Source of the DNA: Pleurodeles waltl
Taxonomy: Eukaryota; Chordata; Amphibia; Caudata; Salamandridae
Length of the DNA stretch: 64,000 bases
Reading direction: 5' to 3'
Assembly: GCF_031143425.1 (NCBI RefSeq)
Contig: NC_090447.1
Coordinates: 131,459,106 to 131,523,105 of the forward strand
Shown here: positions 11,702 through 24,408 of the stretch, piece by piece
Layout: every line of letters starts with the position of its first letter
Numbering within the stretch: the stretch's first letter is position 1
Notes under the pieces: model-generated
The model's input: only the letters and a program-made list of their open reading frames with translations
Database searches by the model: none
What the model was told of the DNA's origin: nothing
Made by a program: the position numbers and the translations under genes

Positions 11702-13204
11702 TTTTTTTTGTGTGTTGTAATTCTTTATTCAAAATCAAAAGCATTGACACTGTACAAAAATCCAGCTCAGCATGGCACAATAAAGTCCAACATATTTGTG
11801 CAGAAATCTTCAAACATACAATAAAGAAAAGGTAGTCTGAGGTGTATCAGTGTCCAACAGGACTAAGTAACAATTGACGCAGTTCCAGAGTACAGTGCAA
11901 CTAGTAATATAAAATGGGTATACTGGTAATTGTGCGGGGTCTCGCCCATATCCCTGACTGTGCCCTAGCAGTAGTATATATAAAGGACCAATATTCCGGG
12001 CATAATCCCACTCATTGTCTCTCTCCCAAACCTCCCATATCTCAGTATCCGCGGCCGGGAGTGTAAGCGAGGAAGGTAGCATGAGGATGTTTAGAGTGAG
12101 GAAACATTCAAGGAGATTGGACAATTCTGCGGGCCGCGGAGGCAAGAGGCACAGGCTGATGATGGGGAGAGGGGGTCAGGATGTCGGGAGGAGGTGAATG
12201 GCGTACAGACTGGAGAGGAGAAAATATAGAAAATGCAAGAGGGATGGGAAAGAGAAAGAGGGAGGGAAAGAGATAGTGGGTCGGAAGCATAATAACACAG
12301 TGGGGGAACAGAAATGCGGAAAGTGAGCATTAGCACGGAGCAGGACGCCGTACAAACACAAGTTATACCAAGTAGCAGGGGGGAGGAAGATAAGTTCTAA
12401 ACTAGGAATACTGGGTGTATCTGGTATTCGGTGTGTCAAGTTACTCAGCTGGGGGTAGCTTAGGACTGCGAGAGGCAAGGGCCGCAGAGAGAAAGGGAGG
12501 TGCAATAACAGGACATTATTTATGGTGGGAGGGAAGGGAAAAGTAGAAGGGAGAAGGAGAGCAGAGATAGGAGAGAGGGGAGAGAGTAGAGGGTAGCGGA
12601 GAGTTGGCGGGAGTGACAGTGACCCAGGGGGGAGAGAGTGGGAGGGCAGAAGAAGAAGGGGGGAGACGGAATCGGGGGGGATGGTCAGGAAACTGTAGCT
12701 GTGCTAATGGGAGAGAGACAGCAGAGGGGGTGGGAGGAAGAGGGGGGAAAGGGCAGGGGGGGGCAGCCTACCCAGGACAGAACACAGACAGACCCAGATG
12801 GAAACACTTATCAGTGCGCATCTAGAACCAAGCGGGAAGGGAGGGTAGCGCACTGGCGTGTGGTTATGCAGTTCCCTGACAGGTATGCCAACACCCAGTA
12901 TTGCGAATCGGGATACTTGCAGATATTTTTAAACCCTCCGATGAGGAAAGAAAGGGGGTCCACGTTTGGAGGAATACATCCATCTTATCCTGGAGGCCAT
13001 AAATGAGCCGCTCACAGGTGGCCATCTGATACATGGCAGTGATCCATTCCCCATGAGGGGGGACAGTATCTGCGCGCCAATGCCTGAGAATACACACTTT
13101 GGCCGTAGCCACCGCTGTGTGAAATAAGCATTGCTGCAGTCGGGAGAGGTGGTCTAGATCACTGGTGTCATGCTACAGTAACAGAGAAGGAGTGAGAGAG
13201 GGCG
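11702..13204 (-). other. L1 3' UTR with poly(A) signal
   Basis: Sense strand is strongly pyrimidine-rich between about 12780 and 12180 (purine-rich as printed). AATAAA on the minus strand is at 11729-11724, just before the A-tail at about 11709-11702. Open frames here are low-complexity Pro/Ser/Leu-rich and I do not treat them as genes. Confidence 0.75.
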
Positions 13205-16200
13205 CTAGAGGTAACACCTCCCGAAGGGTACACCCCTCCGTACCGTCTGCCAGAAAGGTTGGATAGCTTGGCAATCATGCAGGATGTGTGGCAAATCACA
13301 GCGGGTGTGGAGCCATCTCCAGCAAGAGGCATGGGGTAACAGCCCTTCCGAGCTCAACCTCTTGGGGGTCCAGTACCACTCGTGTAACGTCTTGAAATGA
13401 CTGAATTTTATGCAAGCCTCTCTAGCTCCTCTGTCTCTGGCCGCAATCAATTCTGCCCAGTCCTCCAGATCGTATTCAGTATGGAGGCGTGCCTACCACT
13501 TGGCCTTAAGGGAGATCAGGAGTGGGAGGGAAAAGAGGTGACGATTCAGCTGCATGTGCAGTCTGGATATTACTCCTCGGAGGGATCCCCATGTTTCCAG
13601 ATAGTGAAGTACCGGGGATTGAGAGAGTCGCCAGGGGGGTTTCTCCAAACGCTTCTCCAGACAGTGTTTAAGCTGAATAAAACGCCATAAATGGTGTGCC
13701 GGAAGATCAAATTCCTCCCTACGTTCTGTGAATGATTTCAGAGTGCCCCCAGTCAGAAGTTGATCTAGCCGCTGGAGACCCTTCGAACGCCACTCCTCCC
13801 AAACTATGTTTTTTCCCCTATGAGAAAACCCCCATTGCCCCACAGCGGGGCTCTGTCGTGTATCTGAGGGTCCATTTTGAGTAAGCGGTGTGCCTGCCGC
13901 CATGAGTGTTGCATGGCTCTGACCATGGGATTGGCAATGTGTAGGGGAGTAGATCTTGCACAGTAGAGCATGTGGAACCTCGCTGAAGAGTGTGAAAGAG
14001 TCCTTTCCACTGCCACCCAGAGGGGCGGGTCCCTCACTCCCGGTAGCAGGTGGGCAAGCTGTGAGATGTGTAGCTCCAGCGTGTAATGTTCCACGGAGGG
14101 AAGACCCAGCCCCCTGTATTCGCGCCTGGCGAGTAAACACAGCTCTGGGCAGCCGCGGGTGCAATGACCCCCAAACAAAGGCTTGAATGCGACAGTCTAT
14201 CTCCCGGAGAAGAGGCAGAGGAATCTGTAAAGGCTGCATACCCAGAACATACAGAAATCGTGGCAGGGTCACCATGCGTACCGCCTGGGCTCTGCCCCAC
14301 ATGGAGAGGCCCAAGTGTGCCCATTTATCAAAGTCTCGTTTCATACAGGTTAGCAACAGGTCCAAGTTGTCAGCCACCATTTTTTCTAATCCTCTATTGA
14401 TGTAAATGCTGAAGTATTGGAGACAAGACTGTTTCCATTTCACCGAGAAGCCCTGGACAGACGCGCTCACCGTTACTGAGGATAACGGTAATGCCTCGCT
14501 CTTATCCCAATTGATTCAGTAGCCTTAGAGAAGCTCAAATTCAGAGAGTATGGCATGAAGAGCTGGTAGGGAGTTGGATAGATGAGGTGAGCAGGATATC
14601 ATCGGCATATAAATAAATGGTGGAACAGCCACCAGGGATAAATATTCCAGAGATGAGACTGGAGCCGCGTATCATGGCCACTAGAGGTTCGACAGCCAAA
14701 AGAAATAGTAATGGTGATAGGGGACAGCCCTGACGGGTCCCCCTATGCACTGAAAAGGTGTCAGAGAGGAACCCACCGCAGTTGACCTGTGCGGTCGGAG
14801 AGTCATATAGCAAATGCACCATATTGATAAAGCTAGTCCCGAGGCCAAAGCGTTTTAGCTTTTCGAAGAGGTACCACTGCTCTATTCAATCAAATGCCTT
14901 CTCTGCATCCAGGGAGAGGTCAAGGGCCTCCTCCCGTGAGTCCCGTGCCACCCAGAGAGCATGAAGTAGTGTGCGGAGGTGATTCCTTGAAGAGCGGCCC
15001 GGTACAAAGCCGACCTGTGTATGATGGACCTGGGAAGGTATGACTCTCTTCAGATGAGCCACTAGGATCCCCGCAAAGATTTTGACATCTCTGTTGAGGA
15101 GGGATATGGGACGGTAACTACTACAAAGAAGAGGGTCCTTACCCAGTTTGGGTAAGACTATTATAGAAGCTTTGCTGGATAGGGGATATAAAGAACCTGT
15201 TAGGTGAGCCCCGCTGAAAGCTTCATATAAGGCATCCACTGTGTCCACCCCTGTCCATTTCTAGAATTCTGTCAGGTATCCATCCTCACCATGCTTTATG
15301 GTATGGGAGGTTGGCAATTGCTTGCTGAATCTCCTCCTTGCTGATGTCTCCCTCCAAAAGGGCCCTGCCCTCCTCCGAGAGACAGGATAGGTTCGCCTTC
15401 TGGAGAAAGGAGGACAACCTGTCCCGGTCCTACAGTGTTTCCGGAGCATAGAGGGACTGGTAGAAGTGACCAAACTCATCAGCGATTGCCTGGGGTTGTG
15501 TAATGAGTGAACCGGTGGCGCTGTGTAAGGCCCGTATGGACAGTGTCGCCTCTCGTTGATGGAGTTGGGCAGCCAGCAGACGACCTGCCTTCTCTCCATG
15601 CTCGTGGTGGCGACCGCTCAGTCACTGTAAGGCATATTCCACGCATGATGTAAAGAGGGTGTTGAGCTCCATTTTGGCCTGTTCCAGGTGGCGACGGAGG
15701 GATGAAGGGGGCTAGGGTGTAATCATGGGTAGTCTGGGCTATAAAATTTTCCAGAGCTCTCTCCTGTTCGCGTATCTGGGCATTGGTAATAGCAGCATCC
15801 CTCATAAGTTGTCCCCTGATCTTTGCCGCAGCCCATAGTAACTGAGGTGAAGAGACTGAACCCTTGTTGTTTTGGAGATAAGCAGTGATATGGGATCTAA
15901 GCTGCTCCTTCCCCCTCGGGGTTCGGTATCAGGGGGTGTTAAGACATCAAGGCTTACGAGTAGGGGAAGCCAGCCCTAACTTCAGGGTCAATAGAACCGG
16001 GGAGTGATCAGACAAGGCGGCCAGTAGTATCACAGACTTTCTAATGGCCTGCAAGAACCGATGAGAGACAAGGAAGTAATCCAGTCTGGATTGGGTCCCA
16101 TGGACTGGGGAAACAAAGGTGTATTCATAGTCAGATGGGTGGGAGAGGCGCCAGTGGTCCAGCAGACCGTGGTCCGACAGAACGTCCCCTAGAAGTGCCC

Positions 16201-16735
16201 TGTCCACGTTATTGCCTGTATCAAAACCACTCTATCTATCCAGAATGGCGTCCGGCGCTAGATTCCAGTCCCCTTTCAGAATGTACTGAGAGGCTCCGCA
16301 GTCAGTTAAGAGAGAGTAAAAAAGAGCGTTTGGAGCCCGTGGGAGCGTAGATAGATCAAACACATACTGTGGAGGAGCCCAGCACCACTTTGGTGAGGAC
16401 ATAGCGTCCCTCTGGATCACACCATGTCTTAACAAGCCTGAACTGTAAGGATCGGCGGATGAGAATTGCTACCCCACACCTCCGTCCCGAGCCCTGCGCC
16501 TCGCCATGTACTGATGGTGCTCCGCTGTAGAGCACTCTGCCCACCCAGTCCCTGCGCAACTTCTCTGATTCTGAAGGGGAGAGATGTGTTTCCTGTAAGA
16601 GGGCGATATCAGCTCTTTTGGATCGTAGGTAAGATAGGACTTTTTGCCATTTGATCAAGTGCATAATGTCAAGAGAGAACCGTCAGTGGGGCCGTTGGTC
16701 CCATTACGGGGTGGAATTGATCCAGGGTCAGGGAA
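13205..16735 (-). pseudogene. L1 ORF2: endonuclease and reverse transcriptase, frameshifted
   Basis: In sense order: the apurinic endonuclease domain starts near 16735, with LLQETHLSPSE near 16600, GDWNLAPDAILDR near 16250 and LDYFLVSHR / LSDHSPVLL near 16090-15990. After a decayed linker, RT motifs follow: SYRPISLLN and the QVGFVPGRSSRNHL block (15248-14886, ending LDAEKAFD), TRQGCPLSPLLFLLAVEPL and the catalytic box YLYADDILL (14822-14541). The thumb region, with LGLSMWGRAQAVRMVTLPRF, is at 14470 downward. A C-terminal piece with CDLPHILHDC lies at 13450-13205. The catalytic YADD is intact but at least four frame changes break the protein. L1 clade is inferred from domain order. Confidence 0.87.
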
Positions 16736-17782
16736 CTAAGGATCTCCGACATGGGAGGTCACCGAATGAGGGGTTAGTGCAGGGGGAGCAAAGCTCCAAG
16801 TGCGTGTATGCTGATAGAGGGTAGGCAAGAAAGGGGAGGGGGAAACTATGGGGAGCCCTCGGTTGTAGGACAGGAGAGCATCTGGCAGGCAGAAGACGAG
16901 AGGAGAGAAAAGGAGAGAGTAGAAAAAGACAGAGCGCGGGCATGTAGGGAGAAGAAGGGTGCAAGTGTGCAAACGTAAAGGGTGAAATAGCGTATACAAG
17001 AAGAGGAATAACAGATCGGGGGTATAGGGAAAAGAGGAGCAAGAAGCTTGAGTAGAGAGAAAAGGGGAAAAAGGACACAGACCGAGGCCTGTGGCAGGTG
17101 AGGTAGTTCCTCACCCCTGGAAATCCTGTTGAACTGCGGGTCAGAACCTGCATGGTCCGCGTGCCGGGTAAGCACGGGAGAGTGGAGGGGAAGGAAAGGT
17201 ACGTGAAACACAAAGGGCCACCTTCAAGTATTTAAGGATAAGCAGCATTGGGCGGCCTGTTTATGTGTGGAAGGAGGGAAGCATGTTGAGGAGCAGAATG
17301 TGACAGGGGACTAGGTCAAGAAAGTAGAGAGAGAGGGCCCAAAACAGGGCTAAGAACCAAGATAGGTGGGTTCCCTCACTCTGGGGTAGGTCAGAAGGTG
17401 AGGGCGAGCCCAGTCACACAGTACAGGTGAACGGAGTAACCAGGATAGGCTGGAACCAAGAACACAGGAGAGAGACTTGTATCAGGCTGGTGGAGTGGAT
17501 GAACACGCCTCTACCCAGAGGTCCCATCCAGAGCGAGACCTCCAGAAGGTGGGGTGTACCCTGCTGAGCCGACTAGGGAGTAGACTTACGCGTGAGTGCA
17601 GAGAACCCCAACAACAGCACAAGGACAAAGGCTGTAACACTGACCCCTCCCACCTCCATTCCTGCAAAACATAGGGGGGGGACAGTAGAGGCAGGTGCGT
17701 ATAACACTTAGCTGTCCGGTGAGAAGGTTCCCGCTGCTGATCATGGTACAAAAAGGTTATGGAAGAGACATAAAGGTCAGCA
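16736..17782 (-). other. long L1 inter-ORF spacer
   Basis: About 1 kb between the end of ORF1 and the start of the endonuclease, pyrimidine-rich on the sense strand at 17215-16736. Mammalian L1 spacers are much shorter. Three overlapping frames here (87-161 codons) are low-complexity and unsupported. Confidence 0.6.
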
Positions 17783-18750
17783 TTATGAGTGTTCGGCGGG
17801 TAACAGCTTCAGAGGAGAACAAGAGTTATCTCTGCCCTGGTCCTGAGTGTGCGCGATCACTGCTTGTAGAGCATGGTCACGGCCTTCCTGCAATTTAGGC
17901 GGGTGGTCGTAAGTTTCACCATTCTTCTGCGAGGTGGCATGATGTTGGGAAAAGGCAGAAGAGGTGGGAGGAGTGTCACTTATGGCAGGGGAGTCAGGAC
18001 TCGAGAGTGTTGGTGCGTAGTCCATGGGGCGGTGGGTGAGGTCGTCCAGAAAGGAGCCAAGGTCCATAGGTTCAGTGAAGTCCCTTGATTGACCATTGTA
18101 TGTTATCAAAGAGACAACATTTGATGTCCAGCTTCCAGAGTTGTGATCTAAGGGCTAAACACGCTTTCCGCCTCTCATTCGTTATCCTGGAGAAGTCTGC
18201 TGCCACTCTGACCTCATGGCCCTCCAGAGAGTACGAACCTTGAGACCGGGCGGTTGAGATAACCAGGCGAGCCTGATCATGGTGGAGGAAACATGCGATG
18301 GTAGGACGGGGTCGCCCAGGGGTTGCCTTATGGAGAGGGCCAATCCTATGTGCTCTTTGGATCTCGAGCGGCAGTGAGAAGTCCAGGCCAGTGAGTTCGG
18401 AGAACAAGCTTTTAAGGAAGGCTTTGATGTCGGAACCTTCTTTGTGTTCCGGTATGCCAAAGAAACGGACATTGTCACTCTGGCTCCTGTCCTCAAGGTC
18501 TGTGATCTTTGCTCGTAGGGATCGCAGCTCTTCGTCATGTTCGGCATCATCGCAACGTGTTCCTCAACAGTCATGAGGCGTTGATCTAGGTCCATTACCT
18601 TCTCACAGAAGCAGGCTATATCTGTCCGAATGGAGGCGGAAGCCGCGGAGAGATCCAAAATCTTTAGGTCCATAGCCTCTAAGTGCCGCCCTACTGCAGA
18701 GATCTCCTGCAGTATGCGGTCCGTGGCATCGACCGCTCAGGGATCGGCTG
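17783..18750 (-). pseudogene. L1 ORF1 (RNA-binding protein), frameshifted
   Basis: In sense order there is a predicted coiled coil (heptad-like MDLKILDLSAASASIRTD onward, from 18673), then the RRM, visible as SDNVRFFGIPEHKEGSD near 18470-18425. The C-terminal domain follows with IQRAHRIGP near 18360 and DFSRITNERRKACLALR near 18195-18145. A tail carries ITYNGQSRDFTEPMDLGSFL at 18106-18050. This is the coiled coil-RRM-CTD layout of L1 ORF1p, which trimerises and coats L1 RNA. At least two frame changes are needed to read it through. The N-terminus is approximate. Confidence 0.82.
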
Positions 18751-20214
18751 ATGCGGTCATAGGACCGGAGAGGGCCGGCTGCGTAGCTATGGTTTTCGGT
18801 TGTGCAATGTCCTCGGAGAATAGTGTTGGCCTGAAGATTTCCCACGTGGCATCGCCTCTGGTGATGGGAGGCCCTGGAAGAGTCAGATAGGGTGCTCTTG
18901 GCAGTGAGGCTATATCGCATCCAGGTGAGCAGAGTGAGCAGAAGTGTCATCCCAGCGGCGGCTAGGGTCCCCTGCGCAATGGCCTCTGATGCACGTCCAT
19001 GAAAGTCTAGCCAGTCCTCTTAGAAAATAGCATCAAGGATGGAGAAGTTGTGGGATCCCCAGAGCAATTAGGAGCGGAAGACTGGACTTCCTGTTCTGGC
19101 TGTGGTATGACTGGTTGTTAGGGGTCTCTCTACCCTGGCTTGCTGTGGTCTGTCTAAGGCAGGCCTCGACGCAGCGTGAGTCTCCCGTCCTCTCCGTGGG
19201 CGAGAGGGGTGAGGCGTGCCGGGGCAGCCCGGATGCGGAGATCGGTTGGCTACAGCAACCCCAAAGTTGTGCCTGAGTGGAGACCAGGCTGGTACGGGAA
19301 TGTGTCTGATCTGCTGAATCACATATTCAGCCCCACCTCACCGAGGGTGACCGTCATCCCAGATTGTCAGGAACTGTGCTGTTCTTCTTGGGTCCAGGGG
19401 AGGGGCTCGCTGCAAAAAATGAGGTCTCGTTCGGGGCCCCTCTATGGTGGCGATGGAGGGGCAAGCACTTCCGTTGAGGGAGAAAACCTCCTCTCTCTGG
19501 GTCTCCCTGCGGGTCGATGGGGGCTTGCAATGTCGTTCGCCTCAGTATCGCCCCCTCATTCTTTACCGGAGTGCAGCGTCCACCCCGGTGTGAGGCGCAA
19601 ACTTCAGATGTGTGCCGAGCCCTGTCTATCAACTCTCCAACCTCCCCAGATGTCCGGCGGTCGGGGAGGGCGTTGCAGTTCAGGCACCGAGGGTCCAAGT
19701 GCCGAAGCGGGCCCCAAAGCAGCCAGCGCGGCCAGGTGTTGGACTGCCTGACCACGCATCTCTCCTCGGGGGCTCCCTGGGGGTCCCAGGCCGTATTGTT
19801 ATGTGCCTTAGCCGTGCGCGGCTCCCCAGCGGCACTTCTGTGTGGCTGTGTTGAGGGGCCGACTTGCCCCACTCACGTCACCCGAGCCAGTAAACAAGCA
19901 ACTCGGGCGGGCCTCAGTTCGCTATACGCGACCGGGGATAATCTCCTCCGGCCACCTGCCTCACCTCCAGGACTCTCGATCTCCGGGCTATAATTCAATC
20001 CGCAGCCAAGAGCGCTGTTGTAGGCCGCAGCAGGTTCTGCCAGCGCAAGGTGACGGAGTCCAGCACTTTTTGGGCTCCTCCGCTCGTGCTAGACTGGGAT
20101 ATGCAGCAGGGGCAGCCCCTATGGTGGCCCCTCCGAGTCCCTCATCTCGGCCCGGCGCGCTGAGCACTGGAATCAGGTGGCCATGCTCAGTGGCGGCCAG
20201 ACTACGCCCCCCGC
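18751..20214 (-). promoter_or_regulatory. L1 5' UTR, probable internal promoter
   Basis: GC- and CpG-rich sequence between the TSD and ORF1. L1 elements carry their promoter in the 5' UTR, so this is the expected position. No individual factor site can be claimed. Open frames on both strands (up to 191 codons) reflect the base composition. Confidence 0.6.
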
Positions 20215-20228
20215 CACGTAGGTTTTCT
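20215..20228. repeat. L1 target-site duplication, right copy
   Basis: cacgtaggttttct, identical to 11688-11701. It marks the 5' end of the minus-strand L1. Confidence 0.92.
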
Positions 20229-21427
20229 ACTGAAGTGGCAACTTTCCCAATGTGAATGGTGCATTGGGAAAATCTCACTGGGTGCCCCCATAGTGCCCAA
20301 AAATTGTGCTGCAGGATGCTAATTTTTGCTTGTGCTCATCAACTCACTGCAGAAAAACTCTGTGATGCAGGGGAGTGTGGAATTTGCCAGGAACTACAAG
20401 CTTAAAGCATAACACAGAATAGCCAAAAGTCTGCAGACACCGTTGGCGGAGTGGGATTTATCACTGACCCCTACTTGTCTCATCATTCCATTCTACAGGC
20501 GCATGAGTGTTCCATTCATACTTAGATCTGCGCTGAAGTCTGTACCAAGATCTTAATAGAGACTGCTTGTGTTGAGAGAAAGAAGGAGCATTCCAAATAC
20601 TTTCCATTGTTTCGGTCTGGATCCTCTTTACACTTCCATGTTTGCTCGCAATAACCTGGAGAGGTGTTTTATGAGTCATGTGGCACATGGAACACAAAGG
20701 GCCGCAAAAGGACCTCAGGATTCACAGCAATATTCCTCACTGCTGCAGTGTCTCACCAATCTACAACCTAGCTACGGATGACAGAATCTGTGTTCCTCCA
20801 ACCTCTCTCCCTCTTGTCCTTAATATACACTGGCTGCTGCAATTCAGGTGGCCCCCATCATTCTGCCCATTGGTGTATTCAACATGATTTAATACTAGAT
20901 TGTCTGGCACTGACTCCCACACTTTAGCCAACCCATCATACAGAAGGATTGCTCTGTCTCTGACAGGGTCGACACAAAAGGAGATCTGGCCTTCTGTCAC
21001 TTATGTTGTTCTACCAGACCAGGCATGCCAAGGGCACACAGGGTTGCCCTTTGGAAAGCTTGATGGCTAGAACCTTGCTGCGTGTTTGAACAAGATGAAA
21101 TCTAGCTGAGCTTCCAGAATTTTTCAAAGCCTACATACATTAATACAGCAATCATGCCCATTTAGGAGCACACCCATTAACTTCATGATAAGCAATGTTA
21201 CTGTGTGTTTACACTTTATTTATCTACATGCTAACCATTTTTTTGACTTGCTGTTATGGCCTACTATCTAAAGTTTATATTACAAAGGCTGGTTGCTTTG
21301 ATTTCATTCATGCAAATAATTGTGTTGCTAGAGTTTTGTTCATTTTGACAGTGTGCTTTTAGTTTAGATTGTATTATTTCATGTAGTGTTTAACCCCAGC
21401 CCTTGTAAACAAAAGTAAACAAAAAAA
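20229..21427. other. no recognised gene or element
   Basis: The first ~200 bases continue the sequence interrupted at 11687. The rest is unassigned. Frames of 60-80 codons near 20461-21000 show no recognisable domain. Confidence 0.4.
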
Positions 21428-21960
21428 GAAAATTATCCCTGGTGTCTAGGGGTTTCTGCCCCCCCTGGGGAGCGGCCCTTGCCCAAGGGGCCGCTCCCCT
21501 CATTCAATAATATATATTTAAAAAATCCTTGGTGTCTAGTGGTTTCTGCCCCCCTTGGCAGCAGATTGGCCTAATAAAAATAGGCCGATCTGCCCCCAAG
21601 GGAGGCAGAAATGGCCTAAAAGTAAGTTTGCCCCCGGGGGAGCGACCCTTGCCTAAAGGGATTCTCCCCACATATAAATAAAATAAACAAAAATAATTAT
21701 CCCTGGTGTCTAGCTGTCTGAGGGGCAGATCTGACTAATTATAATAGGACGCCATTGGCGGGGTAGGGGGGCGGTGGAGGAAGGCGAAGCGATTCCCCTT
21801 CCATCCCTCCCCAGGGGATGGGGGTGCTTGGCCATTGGGGGGAGCGGTAGTGCTCCCCTCAGGGCCCATACCAGGACGAGCTGGTCCCGTCCTCAGCACC
21901 GGGCAACCATTGCCGAGGGCAAGAACAGCTCGTCCTGGGCACCCAGGGGGTTAAGCTTAA
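21428..21960. repeat. direct/inverted repeat block built on ccctggtgtctag
   Basis: The motif tccctggtgtctag or a close variant recurs near 21434, 21526 and 21699. Each is followed by gtttctgcccccc-like text and G/C hairpins (gggagcggcccttgcccaag facing ggccgctccc; ggcagattggcctaat facing ataggccgatctgcccc). This looks like two to three degenerate units of a GC-rich hairpin repeat. Confidence 0.7.
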
Positions 21961-22266
21961 GCTGTGTGTGTTTTTATAAGTCAGCAAATTCATCATGGAC
22001 AAAGCGTCGAAGGAGATTCTTCCTACATTACATCATTAAAAATCAGCGATTTGCTTTCTAAGGATGGCCTGTAAAACAATACAAATACTATGTCTTCAGC
22101 TTTCTAAGGCAGAGAGGCACATTTCAGTTCTTTTTTCACCATCAAGGACATTGGATGTTAAAAAGCTGGGTTCTCACACACTCACTCTGACCTCACCTGC
22201 CTCAGTCAGCCTGTCAACACCAAAGTTGTATGGATTTATGTACTGCACCCCTCTCAAAGGTAGACA
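21961..22266. other. no recognised gene or element
   Basis: Short unassigned gap before the MITE at 22270. Confidence 0.4.
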
Positions 22267-22269
22267 TTA

Positions 22270-22916
22270 GGGCCATATTTATGGTTTGTGTTGCTCTTGC
22301 ACCATGCAGCGCGCCATGCAAGACCAAAGGAAACCTTAAGTGAGATTTATGAAGCCACACAAGGCTTCATAAATCTGAAGTAATCTCGAGTAATGTAGCA
22401 CAGTGCAAATCGCAACATTAGATTACTCTGCGCCAGGGAGGCATTTCCATGGGTGTCGCTTTGGTGTTGCCACGCAACATCTATAGACTTTGACACACTG
22501 CAAAATTTACAAGAACTTGTAGACCTGGGAATGCACCAAAAAAGATACATCTCTCGAGGAGACAGATAACAAGGAGAAATATGTTTATTTCTCCTAATTT
22601 TTTCTTCCTTCTAAGTGTGCTGCAGAATGTTGCACACACAGAAAGAGGAAAAATCCTCTCAGGTTGTTTTGTGCAGGATGATCTTCCTTCCTGCACAAAA
22701 CAATCCTGCATGCATCATAGGCTTCTGTACACCATTTTTCAAAGGTGCCTGCATTGGTGGTAGGAAGTCCATTGTGCGCTAGCGCAGGGGGGAAGGACAG
22801 GAATGCACCGTATTGGCTAAATACAGCACATTCCAGACCTTTCCCCTGTGATGCAGGGCAGCACAGCAAGGTGACTTGCTGCACTCTCCGTGCCACAAAA
22901 CCCATAAATGTGGGTA
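22270..22916. mobile_element. MITE, gggccatattta type, 647 bp
   Basis: Starts gggccatatttatgg and ends with the imperfect inverse cccataaatgtgggta. It is flanked by tta on both sides (22267-22269 and 22917-22919). A 3-bp TTA target duplication fits PIF/Harbinger-type transposition. Same terminal type as 53761-54574. Non-coding. Confidence 0.75.
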
Positions 22917-22919
22917 TTA

Positions 22920-23871
22920 GTGCTAGTTTTTACTAGCATAGAGTTAGTAGAAAGGTGAACCCAAGAAATTGCCTTACTTAAACTCACATACGTAGCTTTG
23001 CATTGACATAAATATTGGACTAAAATTGTTTTCCTCATTTCAGTATCGTGCTGGATTAGAAATCCTTTTTCATTCATCACGTGCCAAGTATTCATGAACA
23101 GAAGATATGCTTTCTGCTGTGTGGTCTCTGCTTTTCTCTACTGACCTTGGTTTCTAAATAGAGAGTTTACATGTATGTTTTTTTGCAACAAAAAAAATGA
23201 TTGAATAATTTTATCTCTGTGATGAAGAACCAGCATTTAGGCCCTAAATGTATTGAGGTATTTTGAATTGCATATCAATGATAAAAGCACCTCATGAATC
23301 GAAAGGAACAAATATGAAATTGTTTGGTAACAAGCTTATTAACAAGGAAATTCCACTGAAGGTAGTGAAGGAACAATATAATAATGGATGCAGTTTTTAT
23401 GTATTCAAAATTCTGCTTGAAATTTGATGAGAAGAATTTGGAATTGGTTTAAACTCTCAGAATAATTCTGGATTCCTTCCCCGTATTTCCCTTAGTCTAA
23501 TCTAAGCCTAAATCATACTTTTGTGCATGAACGAACGGTATTTGTTAATGTGAATGATAGGTCTATATTGACAAACAACACAATAAAATGATATTTAAAA
23601 ATCCCTTCTCCAGCACTAGCTTACTGTGCGCATGCTCCCCTCATTACTCATTACCTTCAAAGTGAGCCAGGCGCTAGATCAAGAAATCTGTAACTGGTGA
23701 AAATATAGTCACAGATCATAAGTCATGACTGTAAATTTATTTAGCCAAACTGAACTGTCTTTACTCTTTACCACAACAACAATGTCAAAATCCCCAAATC
23801 CTAGGAGTCGCTATTGGCTGTGTGTGGTGATCAATACCTTGGATAGCTCCCTGCCTTCTTCCTACACAAAC
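22920..23871. other. no recognised gene or element
   Basis: AT-rich sequence with stops in all frames and no recognisable repeat partner in the window. Confidence 0.4.
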
Positions 23872-23874
23872 ATA

Positions 23875-24405
23875 GGGGGTCATTACAACATTGGCGGGCG
23901 GTGGTTGTAACCGCCGTGCGGCCGACAATGCAGCCGCACTCCCGCGGTGCCCATTATGACATACCCTCTGGGCCAGCCCAGTGGGGATGTGGGCCGCAAC
24001 ATGAGAGCCGGCTCCAAATGGAGCCGGCGGTGTTGCGGCCGTGCGACGGGTGCAGTTGCACCCGTCGCGCTTTTCACTGTCTGCATAGAAGACAGTGAAA
24101 AGCCGCATGGGGCCCTGTCAGGGGGCCCCTGCACTGCCCATGCCAGTGGCATGGGCAGTGCAGGGGCCCCCAGGGGCCCGTGACTCCCCGTACCGCCAGC
24201 TTTTTCCTGGCGGTTCAAACCGCAGCGCTGCCCTGGCGGATTACTACCGCCGGGGCCGTTGTGACGGGAAACCACCGGCCCTGGCGATGCGACCGCGGTG
24301 CTTCCGCCGTGGTCGTAATGACCAGGGAAGCACCGCCAGCCTGTTGGCGGTGCTTCCGTCATTTCAGCCTGGCGGTCCTGTACCGCCAGGGTTGTAATGA
24401 CCCCC
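23875..24405. mobile_element. MITE, gggggtcatt type, 531 bp
   Basis: Inverted ends gggggtcattacaac and gttgtaatgaccccc, flanked by ata on both sides. Inside is a 51-nt hairpin with perfect 25-bp arms (24121-24145 and 24147-24171, one base between) and a second hairpin around ttttcactgtct/agacagtgaaaa (about 24070-24103). The terminal ggggGTCATT and the internal GGCGG motifs resemble the autonomous Harbinger at 36590, so that element or a relative may have mobilised it. Confidence 0.85.
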
Positions 24406-24408
24406 ATA

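Larger units (their letters stand above)
11702..20214 (-). mobile_element. full-length L1-type LINE, minus strand
   Basis: An 8.5 kb element bounded by a perfect 14-bp duplication. In sense order it has a GC-rich 5' UTR, ORF1, a long spacer, ORF2 with endonuclease and reverse transcriptase, a 3' UTR, a poly(A) signal and a short A-tail. The intact 5' region and clean duplication indicate insertion by target-primed reverse transcription without 5' truncation. Both ORFs carry frameshifts or stops, so it is now defective. Confidence 0.88.

Noticed and set aside
16728..17213. 161-codon minus frame in the L1 spacer as a third L1 ORF
   Set aside because: Low-complexity Ser/Leu/Pro composition from a pyrimidine-rich tract; three overlapping frames are equally open.
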